A DNA stretch of 64,000 bases from Onchocerca lupi (Eukaryota > Nematoda > Chromadorea > Rhabditida > Onchocercidae). The stretch covers positions 32,770-96,769 of the forward strand of contig JAOVVO010000275.1 in the NCBI GenBank assembly GCA_028564675.1, in the 5' to 3' direction. Numbering within the stretch: position 1 is the stretch's first letter; each line of letters opens with the position of its first letter. A model generated the notes under the pieces. It did no database searches and was not told the DNA's origin. It saw only the letters and a program-made list of their open reading frames with translations. This document shows positions 11,802 through 25,805 of this stretch, one piece after another. The position numbers and the translations under genes are program-made.

Positions 11802-14800
11802 ATGAAACATATAACGCGATCTTCTCGAATATTGTGGAATTTGCAACGACAACGGAATATGCTGAAATTTGCTCCGGATATTGTTATTACTCCCATCCTA
11901 ACGTCACCAACTACTTATTCACTATTTGAGGTCTTTTTTTTTTTCAATTCTTAGAATTTCATATTTCAATTTCCTTTTAAAATCTAATCTATTTTGGCTT
12001 AGATGAGCAATTTTGTAATGACCTTAATACATCCCCAAATATGATACTTTGATATTAATTAAACTATAAGTTCCGAAATTTGTTCCAAATGCAGTTTGTC
12101 GGTCTAATGAGCACACAACTGTGATAGCGTAAAACGTGGTCAAAAATTACGGGAATTGATTTTTTTTTTTTTTTTGATATTGAATTATATTTTTTTATGC
12201 CTTATCAAAACTAATTTATTTCTTTTTTTTTCTTTTTTCAAGTGTAAGCAATCATTTCAATCAGTTCGGTATTTCTCACAACAAGGACAGCATCATTCAA
12301 GGCCTAGAAATTTCTTGAGAAATTTATTAGATAATATACGAGAAGAATTTGAAAAAAATAAAGAATTGCAGGTGAGTTTTTTTCTTTTTTTCATCCTTTA
12401 TAATTCGAAATTGTTAAAATTCATGGTGGAAAAAGCAGATAAAAGTAAAAAATTGATAAAATAATATCAATTTAATAACTTCACAAAAAATAATGCATTA
12501 TCCTCATTTCATCACTATAGTGTTAACCATCATATGACGTGGAATGAAATAATAAAAAAATGTTAAATCTCCGATTTATATTTTATAATGAAATTATAAA
12601 ACCTTTTTTCAATCACGGTTATGACAAGTACGATATTTTAGCTCAGTTAATCGACTGGCCATTTGTGACAGAATTATTTATTGACATTGTCAAATATGTC
12701 GGTTTAATTTATTCTTGTTTAAGTTGTTGGTAAGTTATCGATGTATTGATTATGTTTTTCATGCTTGCCATCCTTTTTTTTCTAGGATAATAGGCGACAA
12801 TTAGATGAAAGATTAAGAAGTTTAAATGACAGCGAAGCTCTAAAAGAAGCCAGAAGGAAATTCGTGAGTTCTATTTTCTTCATAAAGTTGTTTTTTGGCG
12901 ATATCTTTTTAGAAAATGCATCATTATTCGCGACGAATTTTTAACCTGTTTATTTGCAATTGAATGATGGATTAATGATTGAATTCATTGAATATTTTAG
13001 GAATTAATTGAAAGAGAGACTTTGAAAAGTTCGCAAATTATTCAGAATAAGATCAACGAAATCCATGATCATATATCAAATGTAAGTTGAGTTTTTTAAA
13101 AATTTTGCCACTTTTCACTAAGCAAAGTCTTATGATAATGAATTTTTTGGCTTTTGCCAAGTAAGCAAATATATATATATATATATATACTTTTTATTTT
13201 TTTTCTTCTTTATTAAAATAAAGACAATAAAGGAAAAAAAATATACAAGATAAACCGCTCTGTCTGCTGGAGGTTATTTTTTTTATAACATAAAGGCTTT
13301 TATACTGATAGCGGACATTTTTTCTTATCGGATGTAATCAAAATAAGATCGTTTGACAAGAAAAGTATCTTTTAAAACTCTGATTGCTGTTATCTATAGA
13401 TGATACTGGAAGTGCAAAAAACAGAAGCAGGGAAAAAGCTTTCTCTGGCTGCGGAAGAAGTACTGAAACAGGCGAAGATTGCTGCAGAAATGATTGAGAA
13501 AGCGGCAGAACAAGTTGGGGACAACCAATTATATCAGAGTGTTAGTTCGGTAAGTCCATGAAATATTTATACAAAATTCATTTCTTATAATTTTAATTTA
13601 CATGAATCAATACGAGCATTTGATTTTTTTCTTGAAATTGACAACATTGGAAAGTATGTAGACATAGCGAGGCATATATATTAAAAGCTTCATAGAAGTG
13701 GAACAGATATTTTGATTTGTCGACCGATGAAAATCAGGTGGCTTGAATCTCTGGAAGATTTTTCACCATTTGGGTCAGAATGATTGATAATTGAATCATG
13801 AGCTTTTTTTGAGGCGTCAGTACTAATACTCTCTGACATGTCAATATAGAATATTCTTCTGATCAGATGTTATCAGCCATCAGAATATTTTTGTCACAAA
13901 ATTAATTTGATTTAAAAAATTTACAGTCAGTAAAAATGATCAAGAACGAAGTTGACAGTATTGTCGATGTCCGAATGTATACTCGACCAGGTTATATTCC
14001 TTCTTGTTTGATAATGGTTATGCTTTCTGTTTTATAATTTTCTTTCAAGAAATTGTCTTTATGAATCTGGAGAGCTCATCGAATATGCCGTTTATTTTTT
14101 GAAAAGTATTTATGCTATTTCAATTTCTGAGAAATATTTCAGATCAATTAAGAATGCGCTCTGCAGCCTTTTCCACTTGTACTGATCGGATTGTAGAAGC
14201 TAATCCGTGAGTATCATTTTCATCAATTAAAGACATTATTGATTTCGATTATCGTTTTTCATAGTGCTTGGTATAAGTTGAAGCATCATTTCATGTAATC
14301 GTGATTTATGTTAAGAATAATCCTAGAAGTGCTGATTTTTCCCGTATGGGAAAAAAAACTTCCTAAATAAATACAGTGCCTTTCAGAATAGACTGAATAG
14401 CGAAATGCAAAAAATAATAATCACAATTTCTTGAGTTTTCTTTGTTATTGAGAAAAGTCTCATGTCGAAAGAAGCAAAATTTTTCATGTCTTTTATCTTT
14501 TTTTACAATTATAAATAAATTTCTATAGAAATGCAACTGGTGTAGAGCTTCATAAAGAATCCAAGTGGTATGCCGGATGGAAAACTTTCTCAGAAAATAA
14601 TATTTATTATAACAGTATGTTTGATGTGCATTTTTAATAAATTTTAAATTGTTACAATTTGGTTTTAAATTGTTAAAATTTTAAAATTATCAAAAGATTT
14701 ACTTCTTAATCTCTTATGTGGGGAAATTCAGTGAGATCAGCAACATTTTTATTAAAATTAATTGAGCAATATCATAATTATTCTTTCCTTCAAATGAATG

Positions 14801-16529
14801 ATACAATTTTGAACTGATTTGTGGCATAAATACCTGATTTTAGAAATTTTGGACTGGAAAATGCGTTTGGATGAAAGCGATAATTTGGCATTAAGAATGG
14901 TGCGGAGTTTCACTGACAGAATTTCCTCTTTACTCGGTATGTTCTTTCTTTGGGAGTTTATTTCGTTAAAGTTGTTTAATATGGCATTTGATGTTGATAG
15001 AATGCATATTTCTGTTAATGATAGCAATGCTGCATCGCGGGAAACAGTCTTGCACATAGGATTTCGAAAGTGTTCTGATAATACTCATTATGGAAGATTT
15101 TATTTGAATCAAATATTTGTTTAGCTTGAATAGCATCGAACTACGAGATGATTTTGCATGTGCAGTTTTAAAGAACTTTTAATTCCCACAATTACGAAAA
15201 GTTGAAAAAAGCAGTTGTATTTTCTGTACAAAATATTCCAAACAATTTCAAATTCAGGAGGACATAGTGAAGTATCAGAAGTACTTTCTGAAATTCAAAA
15301 AGTTGATCCGAATTTCGACAAAAATGAATGGTTACGTTTTTGCGAAAAAGAAATAATCCCGAATGTTCTGGAAGCATTTATTCGTGGAGATTTAAAAATT
15401 CTCAAAGATTGGTGTTATGAAAGAGTTTGTTTTTCTGGATCTTTTTATCTTCCGTTTGAATACTTTTGAAGTTTTGTAGCTTTTTCAATTCTACAGAATC
15501 CATATGGGAAAAATTTTTATGAAGTACTAGTTTTCAGGCTTATAATATTTTGTCAGCAATTGTCAACGAATACAAAAAGGTCAACTTCAGTACAGTAGAT
15601 AGTCGCGTCATTGATATCGATAGGGTTGAGGTTCATATCATCATATTTTCACTGTTCATTTATTTCAAACAATGCCTTCTTTACTGCTGCATGACTGCAT
15701 GTTGAATGCAGTTATGTGTTCTCGAATTTTAAGCTTGAAAGAATAAATAGTGAAGCTATCTTGTATTTCAGCAGTTTGTATTATTTATAAAAAATTCTGA
15801 AAACATTTTTATGATAAAGCTTGTGAATTGAAAAAAGTTACAATGAAATTTTGTTTGAAATTTATTTAAATGATATACGATAGATGAAAAAGAAAATTCC
15901 TTATAATGATGCTTTTTAATCAGAATTGTAATTTTTTAAACCATTGAATATATTACCGAAAATATCTTAGATGGTTACTGGTAAAATGATGGAACATGGA
16001 CCAGTAATAATAATCACATTTCAAGCTTATATGATAAATGTTGTCAGAAATATGGAAGGCAAAGTTGTCGAAGGTGATCCGGTAGGTTCTTCATTCTGAT
16101 GATTTTTTGAAAATGAAATGGAATTGATTCGCATTTAGTTCATTGAAAATCAGGATTTCTAAAAAATCAAAGAAAATTAAAGAAAAGTTTTCATATGATT
16201 GATTTTATAAATAATAGCATAATATGACAAAAATTGCTGCCTGAATTGTATGATTTTGAAATTGTTGATCATATGAACAGAAATTGTTGACGCTTCGAAT
16301 ATTTCTGGTATCACGCAGGAGAGTTTTAAAACAGCCGTATTTTTGTAATAATAATATATAGTTGATTCTGACTAATTGATTCAGTTTTGAAAATTAATGG
16401 AATTTTCAGAACAGTCCAGTGCGTGTTCATCATGTATGGGTAATGTGTCGTGATATGGAAGAATATAACCCAGCGGTGGCATGGAAAGTGCTTGAGGTGC
16501 ATATGCAAAAGGGTACTCTGGCATTATAA
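11802..16529 (+). CDS. tim-44: TIM44, mitochondrial inner-membrane import motor subunit (13 exons)
   Basis: Peripheral matrix-side protein that tethers mitochondrial Hsp70 to the TIM23 channel. Exons: 11802-11930, 12243-12371, 12786-12863, 13001-13081, 13400-13549, 13927-13990, 14143-14206, 14529-14614, 14844-14936, 15258-15424, 15538-15630, 15971-16081 and 16410-16529. All phases agree, giving 454 residues, the normal family length. The N terminus is rich in Arg/Lys without acidic residues for about 25 residues, as expected of a presequence. A helical, charged region follows (exons 2-5), then the Tim44 domain, with NIREEFEKNKELQ, YAGWKTF, DSRVIDID and the C-terminal VWVMCRDMEEYNP block. All introns are GT-AG. 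AATAAA at 16597 fits this stop codon. A possible alternative last exon lies downstream (16721-16800). Confidence 0.95.
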
Positions 16530-16596
16530 TATAATTTTTTTATTCTGATCTTTCATCTCAAGATACACTTACTTCAAGTTTTATTTCACACTTAAC

Positions 16597-16602
16597 AATA
16601 AA
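16597..16602 (+). promoter_or_regulatory. Poly(A) signal of tim-44
   Basis: AATAAA 68 bases after the tim-44 stop codon. Confidence 0.5.
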
Positions 16603-16720
16603 ATCAAAATTCTCATTTTACGTCTGTATGTGTGTCACAACTTATCGAGCAATGAGCAGTAAAAAAGAGTTGCAATTGCTACTATTCTTTGTGTCAGAAT
16701 GAGGAAATAATTTTACATAG

Positions 16721-16800
16721 GAAAATTTGAAAAAGATTTGATTCAAAAGGACATTGATTTCAATCAAAAGTATCGCGAAAAATGGGAGGCAGTTTTTAAG
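16721..16800 (+). other. Exon-like segment downstream of tim-44
   Basis: An 80-base stretch preceded by TTTTACATAG and followed by GTGAAC. It is open only in the frame that accepts one base from an upstream exon, and there it encodes a charged peptide containing KDIDFNQKYREKWEAVF. The last tim-44 exon could supply this if spliced at 16511/16512 (AAAGG|GTACTC), replacing the final GTLAL residues. A strong acceptor (TTTATTTCAG) at 18252 would then add two residues and a stop. Whether this is an alternative tim-44 end, part of another small gene, or chance is open. Confidence 0.35.
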
Positions 16801-19800
16801 GTGAACTTTTCATTTATTGAGAGTGCTCATACTTATTTACTTTTAGTTTCATATCTTTCTTTAATTACTATTCCTTTTAATTTCTCATTTGTAATGAAGA
16901 GTATTGCAGTTTAAGATTTTAGAAGTGACGTTTTACGGAGTATCACTAACTGCATGTAATTTAGTCAGAATAGAAAAAATATCAGAACAATTTTTATATT
17001 TACATGTAGTTACTATGGTTACTTCAGTGTTCTTTTTCGTTTTTATACCTTTTCTCATTCACCGTTCAATTGTTTGATCTTGCTCAGAATATTTGCTTTT
17101 TGTTATTCTTATTTTTTTTATTCTGTACAATTTTGACTAGGAAAAACGAGGAATAAATGAAATCTTTTTTTCTGTTATTTATCTAGATAAGTTTTTATAG
17201 GTGTTATTAATCTGGAATTTTCAATATATTATTCTTAAATATTGAAATTCATGCAAATTCTTCGTAGATTTCCAATAAAAAAAAAAAGTTCGGATTGATG
17301 AATCAGATAAAAATGAATTTGATAAATACAGTTGATCCTTTCAATATAGTTGATTTTCTGGTACAACTCTACATGCTTGAATTGAACAGACTGTTTTGAC
17401 ACCAAGCATTACAACTTTTTGTAGAACAAAAAGCGGTCATTACGGGGTTTTCTCAATGATGTTCTGCATGAAATCATTAAAATACTCTTTTCAGTAGAAT
17501 TCAAAAATTATCGTTTTTTAAGGAAAGATAAATTAGTGCCTTTAGAAATCTTTGATTCTTTTTACAATTTGATCCAAACGTCACTGTTCCATTTCCTGTT
17601 ACATTCTGATAAATATTTTATGGTTTCGCTTATACTGCACTTTATCGTTGTTAAGTGATTAGTCATTTTAGTTGCACTCAACTTTTCAAATGTTTTTCAA
17701 TTTTTTGAAAAATTAAAAAGCTACAGTATGAAATACGAAATAATGATCTAATAAATTCTTCAATGTTTTATGATGCGATGATACTTCTTTATCAAGTATC
17801 AGAAAATGACAATATTAGGCAGGCTTAAGCAGTGTATCCTGTTCATTTGTAGCTGACACTAAAATATTAACGTCTGTATATTGAATAGTTTATGCTAGAT
17901 GGTAGATGGATTAATCTTAAACGAGCGAATAATTTTAAATTTAATTTCAATAATTACTTTCACAGAAGTCACCTTAATGATTTAATTTTTGTCTGTTATG
18001 TAACATCGAAAAAATCTGTTGCCTTACGGTTAGTGCAGTTTTTCAAAACTCGTTGAAAGAGTGAAGTTCACAAATCAACAATTCACCATTTTTTTATCAA
18101 GTGTTAAAATTTTATCTAATAGATGAATCATTATAATGATGTTGAGAGTAATGTTTCCATTATCTTCAGTGTTTCCAAACATTTCAAACGTTCAAATGAT
18201 GTCTATTTTTCAAAATGAAAATCAATCTAATAACAAATATTTTTTATTTCAGCATCATTGATGAGTTTGAATAAAATCCTTCATTGTTCATCATAATTGT
18301 TGGATTGTTATTAAAACGTAAGAGTAAGAGAACTAATATGTAAACTTTTATTGTACCTGCAAAAGAATTACTACATACATATATAAAATCTTATGTGCAT
18401 CTAAGGGAACTACTATATAAAGCCTTAATTATATGACTAAAGTAAGACAATGGAAAAGCGAAATCCGTGAAATGAAAATAATATGAGTAATTTAAACTTC
18501 CCTTTGGAAAGTTTTTTGAACGTTACAGGTATTGGAAAGAACCGCTTCAGGAATGCCGATTCTAATTTTCAAAACTAATCTATGTCTGGAATGTTTATGA
18601 CATTAGCAATATCTTATGGGATATTAATAGCAGTGGCAATAACTAATTTGATAAGATGTTTAAATTTAGCTCACAAGATATTAATGTTATCTTCGGAGAT
18701 CAGTACTAAATTTACATAATATTGTATGACTTAATAATATTAATTAAACAATGAACATTAAAAAAAGTCCAACTTTTGGAAGAAATTTTTTTCAATAGCA
18801 TAAATTCAAATTTCTTGAAAAAATACAAACTTCTGAGGGGAAATTTAGCTTTGAAGAAATGATTTTTTCATTCAGATCAAAGATCGAGAGGATCAGAAGT
18901 ATCTGGCAAATATCATTTTTGTTATTTACAAATTTTTCAGAAATGAAAAATTTGAAACCAAGCAGCTGTTTATCTGCTGGCATAACATAATGATAAAATT
19001 ACACACTAAATGATGTCTTATGACTTAATGATAGCATTAATATTATGACACATTGTTAATTCGCAATTAATTATAGAATTTACTAATTATGATAACTTAT
19101 TAATAATTATCATGATATTTTGATTTTGTTTTCATGATTTTGACATAGTTTATAAGAAAAAGAAAGCTATTATAAGTAGTTTATAAAAAAAAATTTTCAT
19201 TCCCATTATAATCATTACTGAGTAATATTCTAAATTATTATCATTACAGTTATTAATATTCATTATCATTATCAGTATCACCATTTCAAATATTATTTTT
19301 AATGACCAAAAATTGCATACAAATCAATCAGATTATCTTATCGCTTGATTTTTCATGATATTTATCATTATTGCAAATTATTTCAGACAATCTTATCAAT
19401 TGATTTTTTATGAGATTTATTATTATTGTAAATTATTTCTATCTAACATGACTTATCCGTTGTAACTCATCCTATTTTTCTACTTTCAAAATTAAACTTT
19501 CTTAATTAAAGTTATTTTTTAATAGATAACTCAAATTGTTGTTCAATTTACTGCTGAAATTTTATTCAATACTTCAAAAAGGAAAAAAAAAAAAAAAAAA
19601 CTCTTCGTGTTTCTTATTTCAAGCTGTAATATTATCGATTTTTTTTTTTTTTTTTGTATTTTTTAAATTTTTGAAGGCATTATAATTATTTCCTATTGGT
19701 TTGCTTTTTTTTTTTCTTTTTTTTTTTTAATTCGAAAAAGTGTGGATGAAAAATATTGAAGATTCTTCAATCTTTCTTTTTAATCAATCAAAAGTTAACA

Positions 19801-22170
19801 AAAAATAGCCAAAAAAAAAAAAAAAAAGTGACTTTTAGACTTAATCAGTACATTTCTTTGTGGAAAATCGTTTGTTACACTCTATTTCATTCCCATCAAA
19901 GATTTTATTCGATTTTTTTTTTTTTTTTTTTTTAATGATATTTTTCATTTTTGATCAGATAAACGAAAAAAAGAATATATTTCAATTCCTTCCTTTGATA
20001 GGTATTCATACCTGACGTACGAGTATTTACATGACTGAATGCTTGACACGATATAATAAGAATATATGTTTGTATGTAATGAATATATCGATCACGAATG
20101 AATTTAAATAAGTATATATATATTACTAAAATACTGAAATATCGAAATATTTGTATATGTATACTTGAAATGTATGTAAAATGTTTTTAAGCATCAAATT
20201 ATTAAACATATATATATATAAATAAATGAACCAGTATTATGTTGTTTTGAATGATTTTATCATTAATTAACAAACGTATGTGATCTAGTTTATCTAATTT
20301 CAATGCTGGTTGATAAATTTCCTGTTTATCACATTATTTTCCTCTCCATCATATGCATTCTTTTATCTAATATATTTTAACTTTTATAACATTATCACTT
20401 AAGAAAGAAAGAAAAAAAAAAAACATAAAATGAAAATGTATAAAAATTAAAATAAATTTGTGCCATGTTTCTCTATTAAGATTGAATTAATAATAATTAA
20501 TGTAAAGTTTCAAATTTTTGATTATTGCATAAAAAGTAAAGATTAAAATGCAATGATTAAATTGCTAAATGGGTAAAAATTAAATTGTAAAAAAAGCAAA
20601 AATTAATTCTTTTGTAATATTGTTCTCTAAATTATAAATATATATATATGAACGATAAAGAAGTTTATCTTCATTATAACAGATAATTTCAATACATTTG
20701 TGATAAATGTTTTCTAGCAAATATGTCATGTATTTAATTCGTCAAACAATTAATTTTGCAGCAAATATATTCGTTAATTTTGATTCATTTGAATTATTCA
20801 TTAATTGTTGTTTGAAGAATTGAGTAGCACTTTTTAATCTTTACATCTTTCTTTAGTAATTAATTTTTGAAGAGTTAAAAGTATATGGTAGAAAGAAGAT
20901 AAAACGTTTCCAACAAATTATGAATGACACATTTATCTTTTTATCATCAGGAAAAACAACAGCTGATGTTTTTATTTTTCTTTAAAACTTGAAGAAAACA
21001 GGTGGCATACTTTTTTTCTATTTATGATTACTTTGTATTTCCGACCAATCTCAATTTTAGCATTATATTAGCCGAAAAACAAAAGATGATAGCATTAATA
21101 ATAAGTGAAATTAATTTGAAATAATCCAATCATTAATGCAAATTTCAAGAATGAATTACATTTTGATCAACGAAGATACTTTTGATTCAGAACATTGGTA
21201 ATAGAAGAATTTCAAATAAATGAGCTTAAAATTTCAAGTAAATGAGCTTAAATGAGGTCAAATAACAAATGATATCTTATATTTTGCTTAATTATCAAAT
21301 ATCAAATGATAATAATACTTGAAATTATCATTATCTACTTTTCTTCTCATTTCTTTTTGCATGGAATACTGTAATAATTCTAAGAAATTTTCAAAAATAA
21401 AGAGATATGTTATAATATGACTGACTATTCATGTCAAAAAAGCACTTATTAGAACTTTGCGACAGGTCCTGATATAAATCGAATTGTTGGGAGTTATTTT
21501 TGTCGTTTCAGTGAAAAATACTTTGTGCTTCTTTGTAGTCGAACAATTTTAAACTAAATACGAATAATTCTCCAGGCTTTCAAAAATGAACTAGTACTAT
21601 TTGCTATCTTATTACACTCATTTTGTTCATTTTAAATTATAGATGAAATAATTAGTAGAAAAATGATAACAGTAATGATAATCATAAAAGAGAAATTTAT
21701 TCATTGTTATAATATGCATTATTAAATATGCAAGAATAGAAAATCAAAAGGTTATTCTTTTTTTTGGTTTTTCGCAATATTTTTACAATATTATTAAAAT
21801 TTGATAAATATCTGTCATTTGTCACTTTGAAAAATATTGATAGATAGATTTATTTTATTCGAATAAAATTGAAATGGAAAGAAGAAAGACGAAAGGGAAG
21901 AGTGGAATGTTTTGTTTGATAATTAAAAAATTTGACAGGTAAAAGATATAATTGATGATCAAACATGGATTGGCAAACATGAAAAATAATTTGATGCTAT
22001 TAACTTGTCGAAGAAATTTTTGAAACTTTGATCATCTATGATTCGATAATTTTGATTATTCAGAAAATCTCATATGGAATTCATTTTATCCATATGGAAA
22101 ATAAAATTTGTAGACAATTTTTTATTGTTTTGGTAAAAGATTTCAATCAGCTAATTTCTTTAAAATTATG
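16801..22170. other. Long intergenic region, no gene seen
   Basis: Strongly A/T-rich, with many homopolymer runs (for example 19580-19599, 19640-19655, 19811-19827, 19912-19933). Short TA runs occur near 20115 and 20206. No coding-like stretch or structured RNA was recognised. Confidence 0.5.
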
Positions 22171-22179
22171 CTAAATGCT

Positions 22180-22470
22180 GATATCAATAATAATAATTAA
22201 TAAGCAATAATGGTAGTAATAATAAAGAAAACAACAAATAAATAATGTTAAAATTACTTATATTGAAGATAATAATAACAATAGTAACTATAATAAATAA
22301 TAATTAATAATAATCCAAATGATAATAATGGTAAATAGTTTATCATTGTTGCTATTGGCTGCAAAATGATAAAAAAAAACTGATAATAATAATAATAATC
22401 AATAATAATAATAGAACTAATTATAATAATTAGTAGTGATAATAATAGTAATAATGATGATAATAATAAA
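22180..22470. repeat. ATT/ATA trinucleotide-rich tract
   Basis: Imperfect runs of AAT/ATA/TAA, densest at 22380-22470. It leaves long open stretches on the minus strand made mainly of Ile, Tyr, Ser and Leu, which are artefacts of the repeat. Confidence 0.7.
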
Positions 22471-22689
22471 CAAGTAAATAATGATATATTTACTACACAA
22501 TTAATAGAAATGAACAGACAGTAACCATCTGATCGTAAATTGATCACATTTCAATAATGATATCTTATCAAAATAATATAATTCATACGACTAATCATGA
22601 AAAAGAATCAGCATGCATATATCTGTTGATATCTTCTAAAGAAATAGCAAATTCTCTTGTCAAATTAGCCTATTCAAATTGTAAACTTC

Positions 22690-22745
22690 AGAATCCTCCA
22701 TCAGTTCTTCAGAATCCTTCATCAGTTCTTCAGAATCCTATCCTT
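22690..22745 (+). repeat. 21-bp tandem repeat, about 2.5 copies
   Basis: Unit CTTCAGAATCCTYCATCAGTT occurs twice and then partially a third time. No gene context. Confidence 0.7.
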
Positions 22746-23194
22746 AATCTATCCGTCCTTCTCTTTGTCGTCTAATCTCCAGCTATAAAGCACTTCTCTA
22801 ATCAATACTCTCATATAATTAGCTAATATTCCCTAGCTCTTCAGTTCAATAAATTATCGATGAAAATTGTTGACCTTCCTCTCCGCCACCCGAAAAGGCT
22901 ATTTCGTGGTCACTCTCATCATTTCTCTCTGCTCTACTTTCTCCTCTCCGCTCTATACTAGTTTCCATTCTGGCGAATTTATCTATTCCTTAGCAAATTC
23001 GAATTTAACTAATTCAATTCTCATTTGAAATATTTGTCTGTCTGTGTGTATGCGTCTCTGTATGTGTATGTCTGTCTGCGCCTGTCTATTTATATATCAT
23101 CATGTCTGTTGATTTGTGTGCAGATATGAAGCTCGCATATTGCCAAGCAGTGTGGTATTTGTTCAGTCGTCGAGATGATGTCGACGTCTTCATT

Positions 23195-23485
23195 AGGATG
23201 ACGTATGGATGGACGTGTGGGCGGGCTGACGTATGGTGGAAGGACACGTGTGGATGGACGAACGTGTGGACGGACGAACGTGTGGATGGACGGACGTATG
23301 GACGGAAGCACATGAAGGACGTATGGGCGGACGGACGAACGGACGTATGGACGGACGGACGAACGGACGTATGGGTGAGCGGACGAATGGACAAGCGGAC
23401 AACGAATGGATGTATGGGCGGGCGGACAAATGGACGTGTGGACGAACGGAGGAGGGAGGACGGATGGACGAATAGGTGGACAGAC
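23195..23485 (+). repeat. G-rich degenerate minisatellite built on GGAC/GGAT
   Basis: About 290 bases made of GGACGGACGAACGTATGG-like units, with very few C-rich or A/T stretches on the plus strand. It is flanked by T/C-rich DNA. Both strands are open in several frames, as expected for a repeat with no stop-codon trinucleotides, so the open frames are not taken as genes. Confidence 0.8.
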
Positions 23486-25805
23486 AAAAATGCCGTAAAC
23501 AATCTAACAGTCATTCGAATATCTTTGACATTATTTCATTTCACTTTTAGATTTGATATCAGAATCTCTTTTTTTTAAATTTTTTTTTCACTTTCTTTCT
23601 CACTGAAGCATATTTTAATTTAAATATTTTGTTAAATAACTCGAACAATTAATATGCCCGCTCTTTCTCTCTTTTTCCCAGGTCTACAGTGTGCCTTTGA
23701 TGCACATATCGAGAGTTCAATGAACCAATGCCTTAGCTTTCATTTAGTTTATCATTTATCGATAATAAATTGTTCTACCTTTTTTGCTATTATATTTACA
23801 GTGCCTTATTTTAACATTTAATAGTTTTAAAAAACCGTAAAAATTAAAATTTCAAATTCATACTTTTTTTTACTGTTTACATTCTCATTCTCATCTCGCT
23901 CTTTTTCTCTCTCCCTCTTCTAATTATATTCATATTAATATCTTCTAAAACTCTAAACTACAATAAATATATATATTTGCTGAAATGATTTGTTATTGTT
24001 CACAGAAATAACATTTGATATTGTCAACTAGAAATATCAAAGGTTAATTTCAACACCTTTTCTCTCCTATAATCAATTCTTAATACTTTCACCTTTCCTA
24101 CCATTCTCTTCTATCCAGGTACAGCAACGTATTACTTGACTTGACTCTTATTATTCAAGCATTTTTTTTTGTCATGTTTTTATGTTAATTAGGCTAAAAT
24201 TTCGAAATGCATGATTAAACAAAATTTTTGGCATTGATTGAAATAAAAAGCTGAAAATGTAGCAAATAAAATATGCAAAGAACATGGAAATAGCTTTTCA
24301 TTGTATCAAAGAATGAACTAAGGATTAAATTATGGAAGCATTTGAAATTACAAAAATTCATTTTTTATTCCTTTGTCATCAGTAGTGTCCACTATTTTTT
24401 AAAATTTCAATGCTAGTTTTATGTTTTAATGTATTCTATGCTCATTAATTAGTTTTCTTATTTTTAACTAGCGAAGAGCATTGTATAAAATAAGTCCTGG
24501 AGAAAAAATTCAATCAATAAGTGATGGAAACTTTTTTTTTGTATAAATTAAGTTAATTTTGAAATTTGTTTTTTGAAAAATTGAAAGAAAAATTCAGAAG
24601 TAAATAAAACTAATGAGTAGAAAGAAGTCATTTTTTTCTCAGAAATGATTAATATTTAAAAAAATGGTTAAGGAGCAAAAACAAGGAGGAAAGAAGTATA
24701 TTTTTCAAAAAAAAAAAAAAAAAGAAAAAAGAAAAAAATGCGAAAAATAAGAAAAGAAATGCCAGAAAATGATGATGGAGAAATGAAATAAGTTCAGAAC
24801 TGTTCAACGATTCAATTTACTCAAAATTTCACTTTTTTCTTGTTTTTTAAATGACGCTTTCTTGTGATTGTTTCATTCGTAATTTAAGAATTAAGTGGGA
24901 GTAACGAAAAGCAATCAGTATTTTTAAAATAGTAGAAAGACAAAAATACAATTATCAAAAATGTTAAATAAGAAAAAATCGAATAATTTGAAAAATTTCG
25001 TTATCAAAAAAAAACTTGTCTTTATGATTTTTTTGTTCGTAATTTAAAAAGCAGGTGAAAGTAATAAATAGAAGGAAGTCTTTTTTTTTTTCTTTTTTTT
25101 CTTTTTTTTTTTAGACGACCAATATTTTAAAAACAGTAGAATAGAAAAAAAATGTGAAATAATAAGGAAAATATCGAATCATCTGAAGTATTTCCTGGTC
25201 AAACATCAAGTATTGACATTATTGATTTAGATATCATTAGGATAGGTTAAGAGTAAGAAAATAAATATTGCTGTAAAAATAAGATGACAAATTAATAAAT
25301 TTTTTGCATGTATTAAATTTCATCATTGCCTGAGCAATATTTTTTGCTGCCAAGAATGAGCAAATGATAGATGATTGTTCATTTTTTCTGGCAAACAATT
25401 CGAAAGAACTTTTTTTTTCTTTTTTTTTTTTTTTTTTTTGAATGATCAGTATGGTAAAAAGGTTAAAGTTTGACGCAACTGTTGTTGTTGTTAATTGAAA
25501 AAAAAAAAAAAGAGCGAAAAATATTTTTTCTAAAAATTATTTTTCTCATAGAATATGAACTAATTGAATATCTTATGTGTAAAGTGCTTCAACATCGTTA
25601 AGTACTTTTTGCTTTTTTTTTTTTTTTTTTCTTCGTTATTTTATATCTTTCACAGCTCGTTCATCATTTCCTTTCTTTCTTTCTTTTTTTGCTTTTTTTG
25701 CTTTTTTTTTTTTTGCTTTTAATTTTTTCCCTCAATCAATGCATAATAATTAATAATGTTTAAAGGAGCAATTTATTGATTAGCACGCTATTTCAAATTA
25801 TATTA
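23486..25805. other. Intergenic, homopolymer-rich
   Basis: Many poly-A and poly-T blocks (24708-24725, 25080-25112, 25408-25439, 25612-25631, 25683-25714). No gene seen. Confidence 0.5.

Noticed and set aside
22254..22547. Minus-strand open frame rich in Ile/Tyr/Ser/Leu
   Set aside because: Artefact of the ATT/ATA-rich tract.
23102..23578. Long plus-strand open frame (158 codons) and matching minus-strand frames
   Set aside because: They are produced by the G-rich minisatellite; several frames on both strands are open at once and the translation is the repeat itself.
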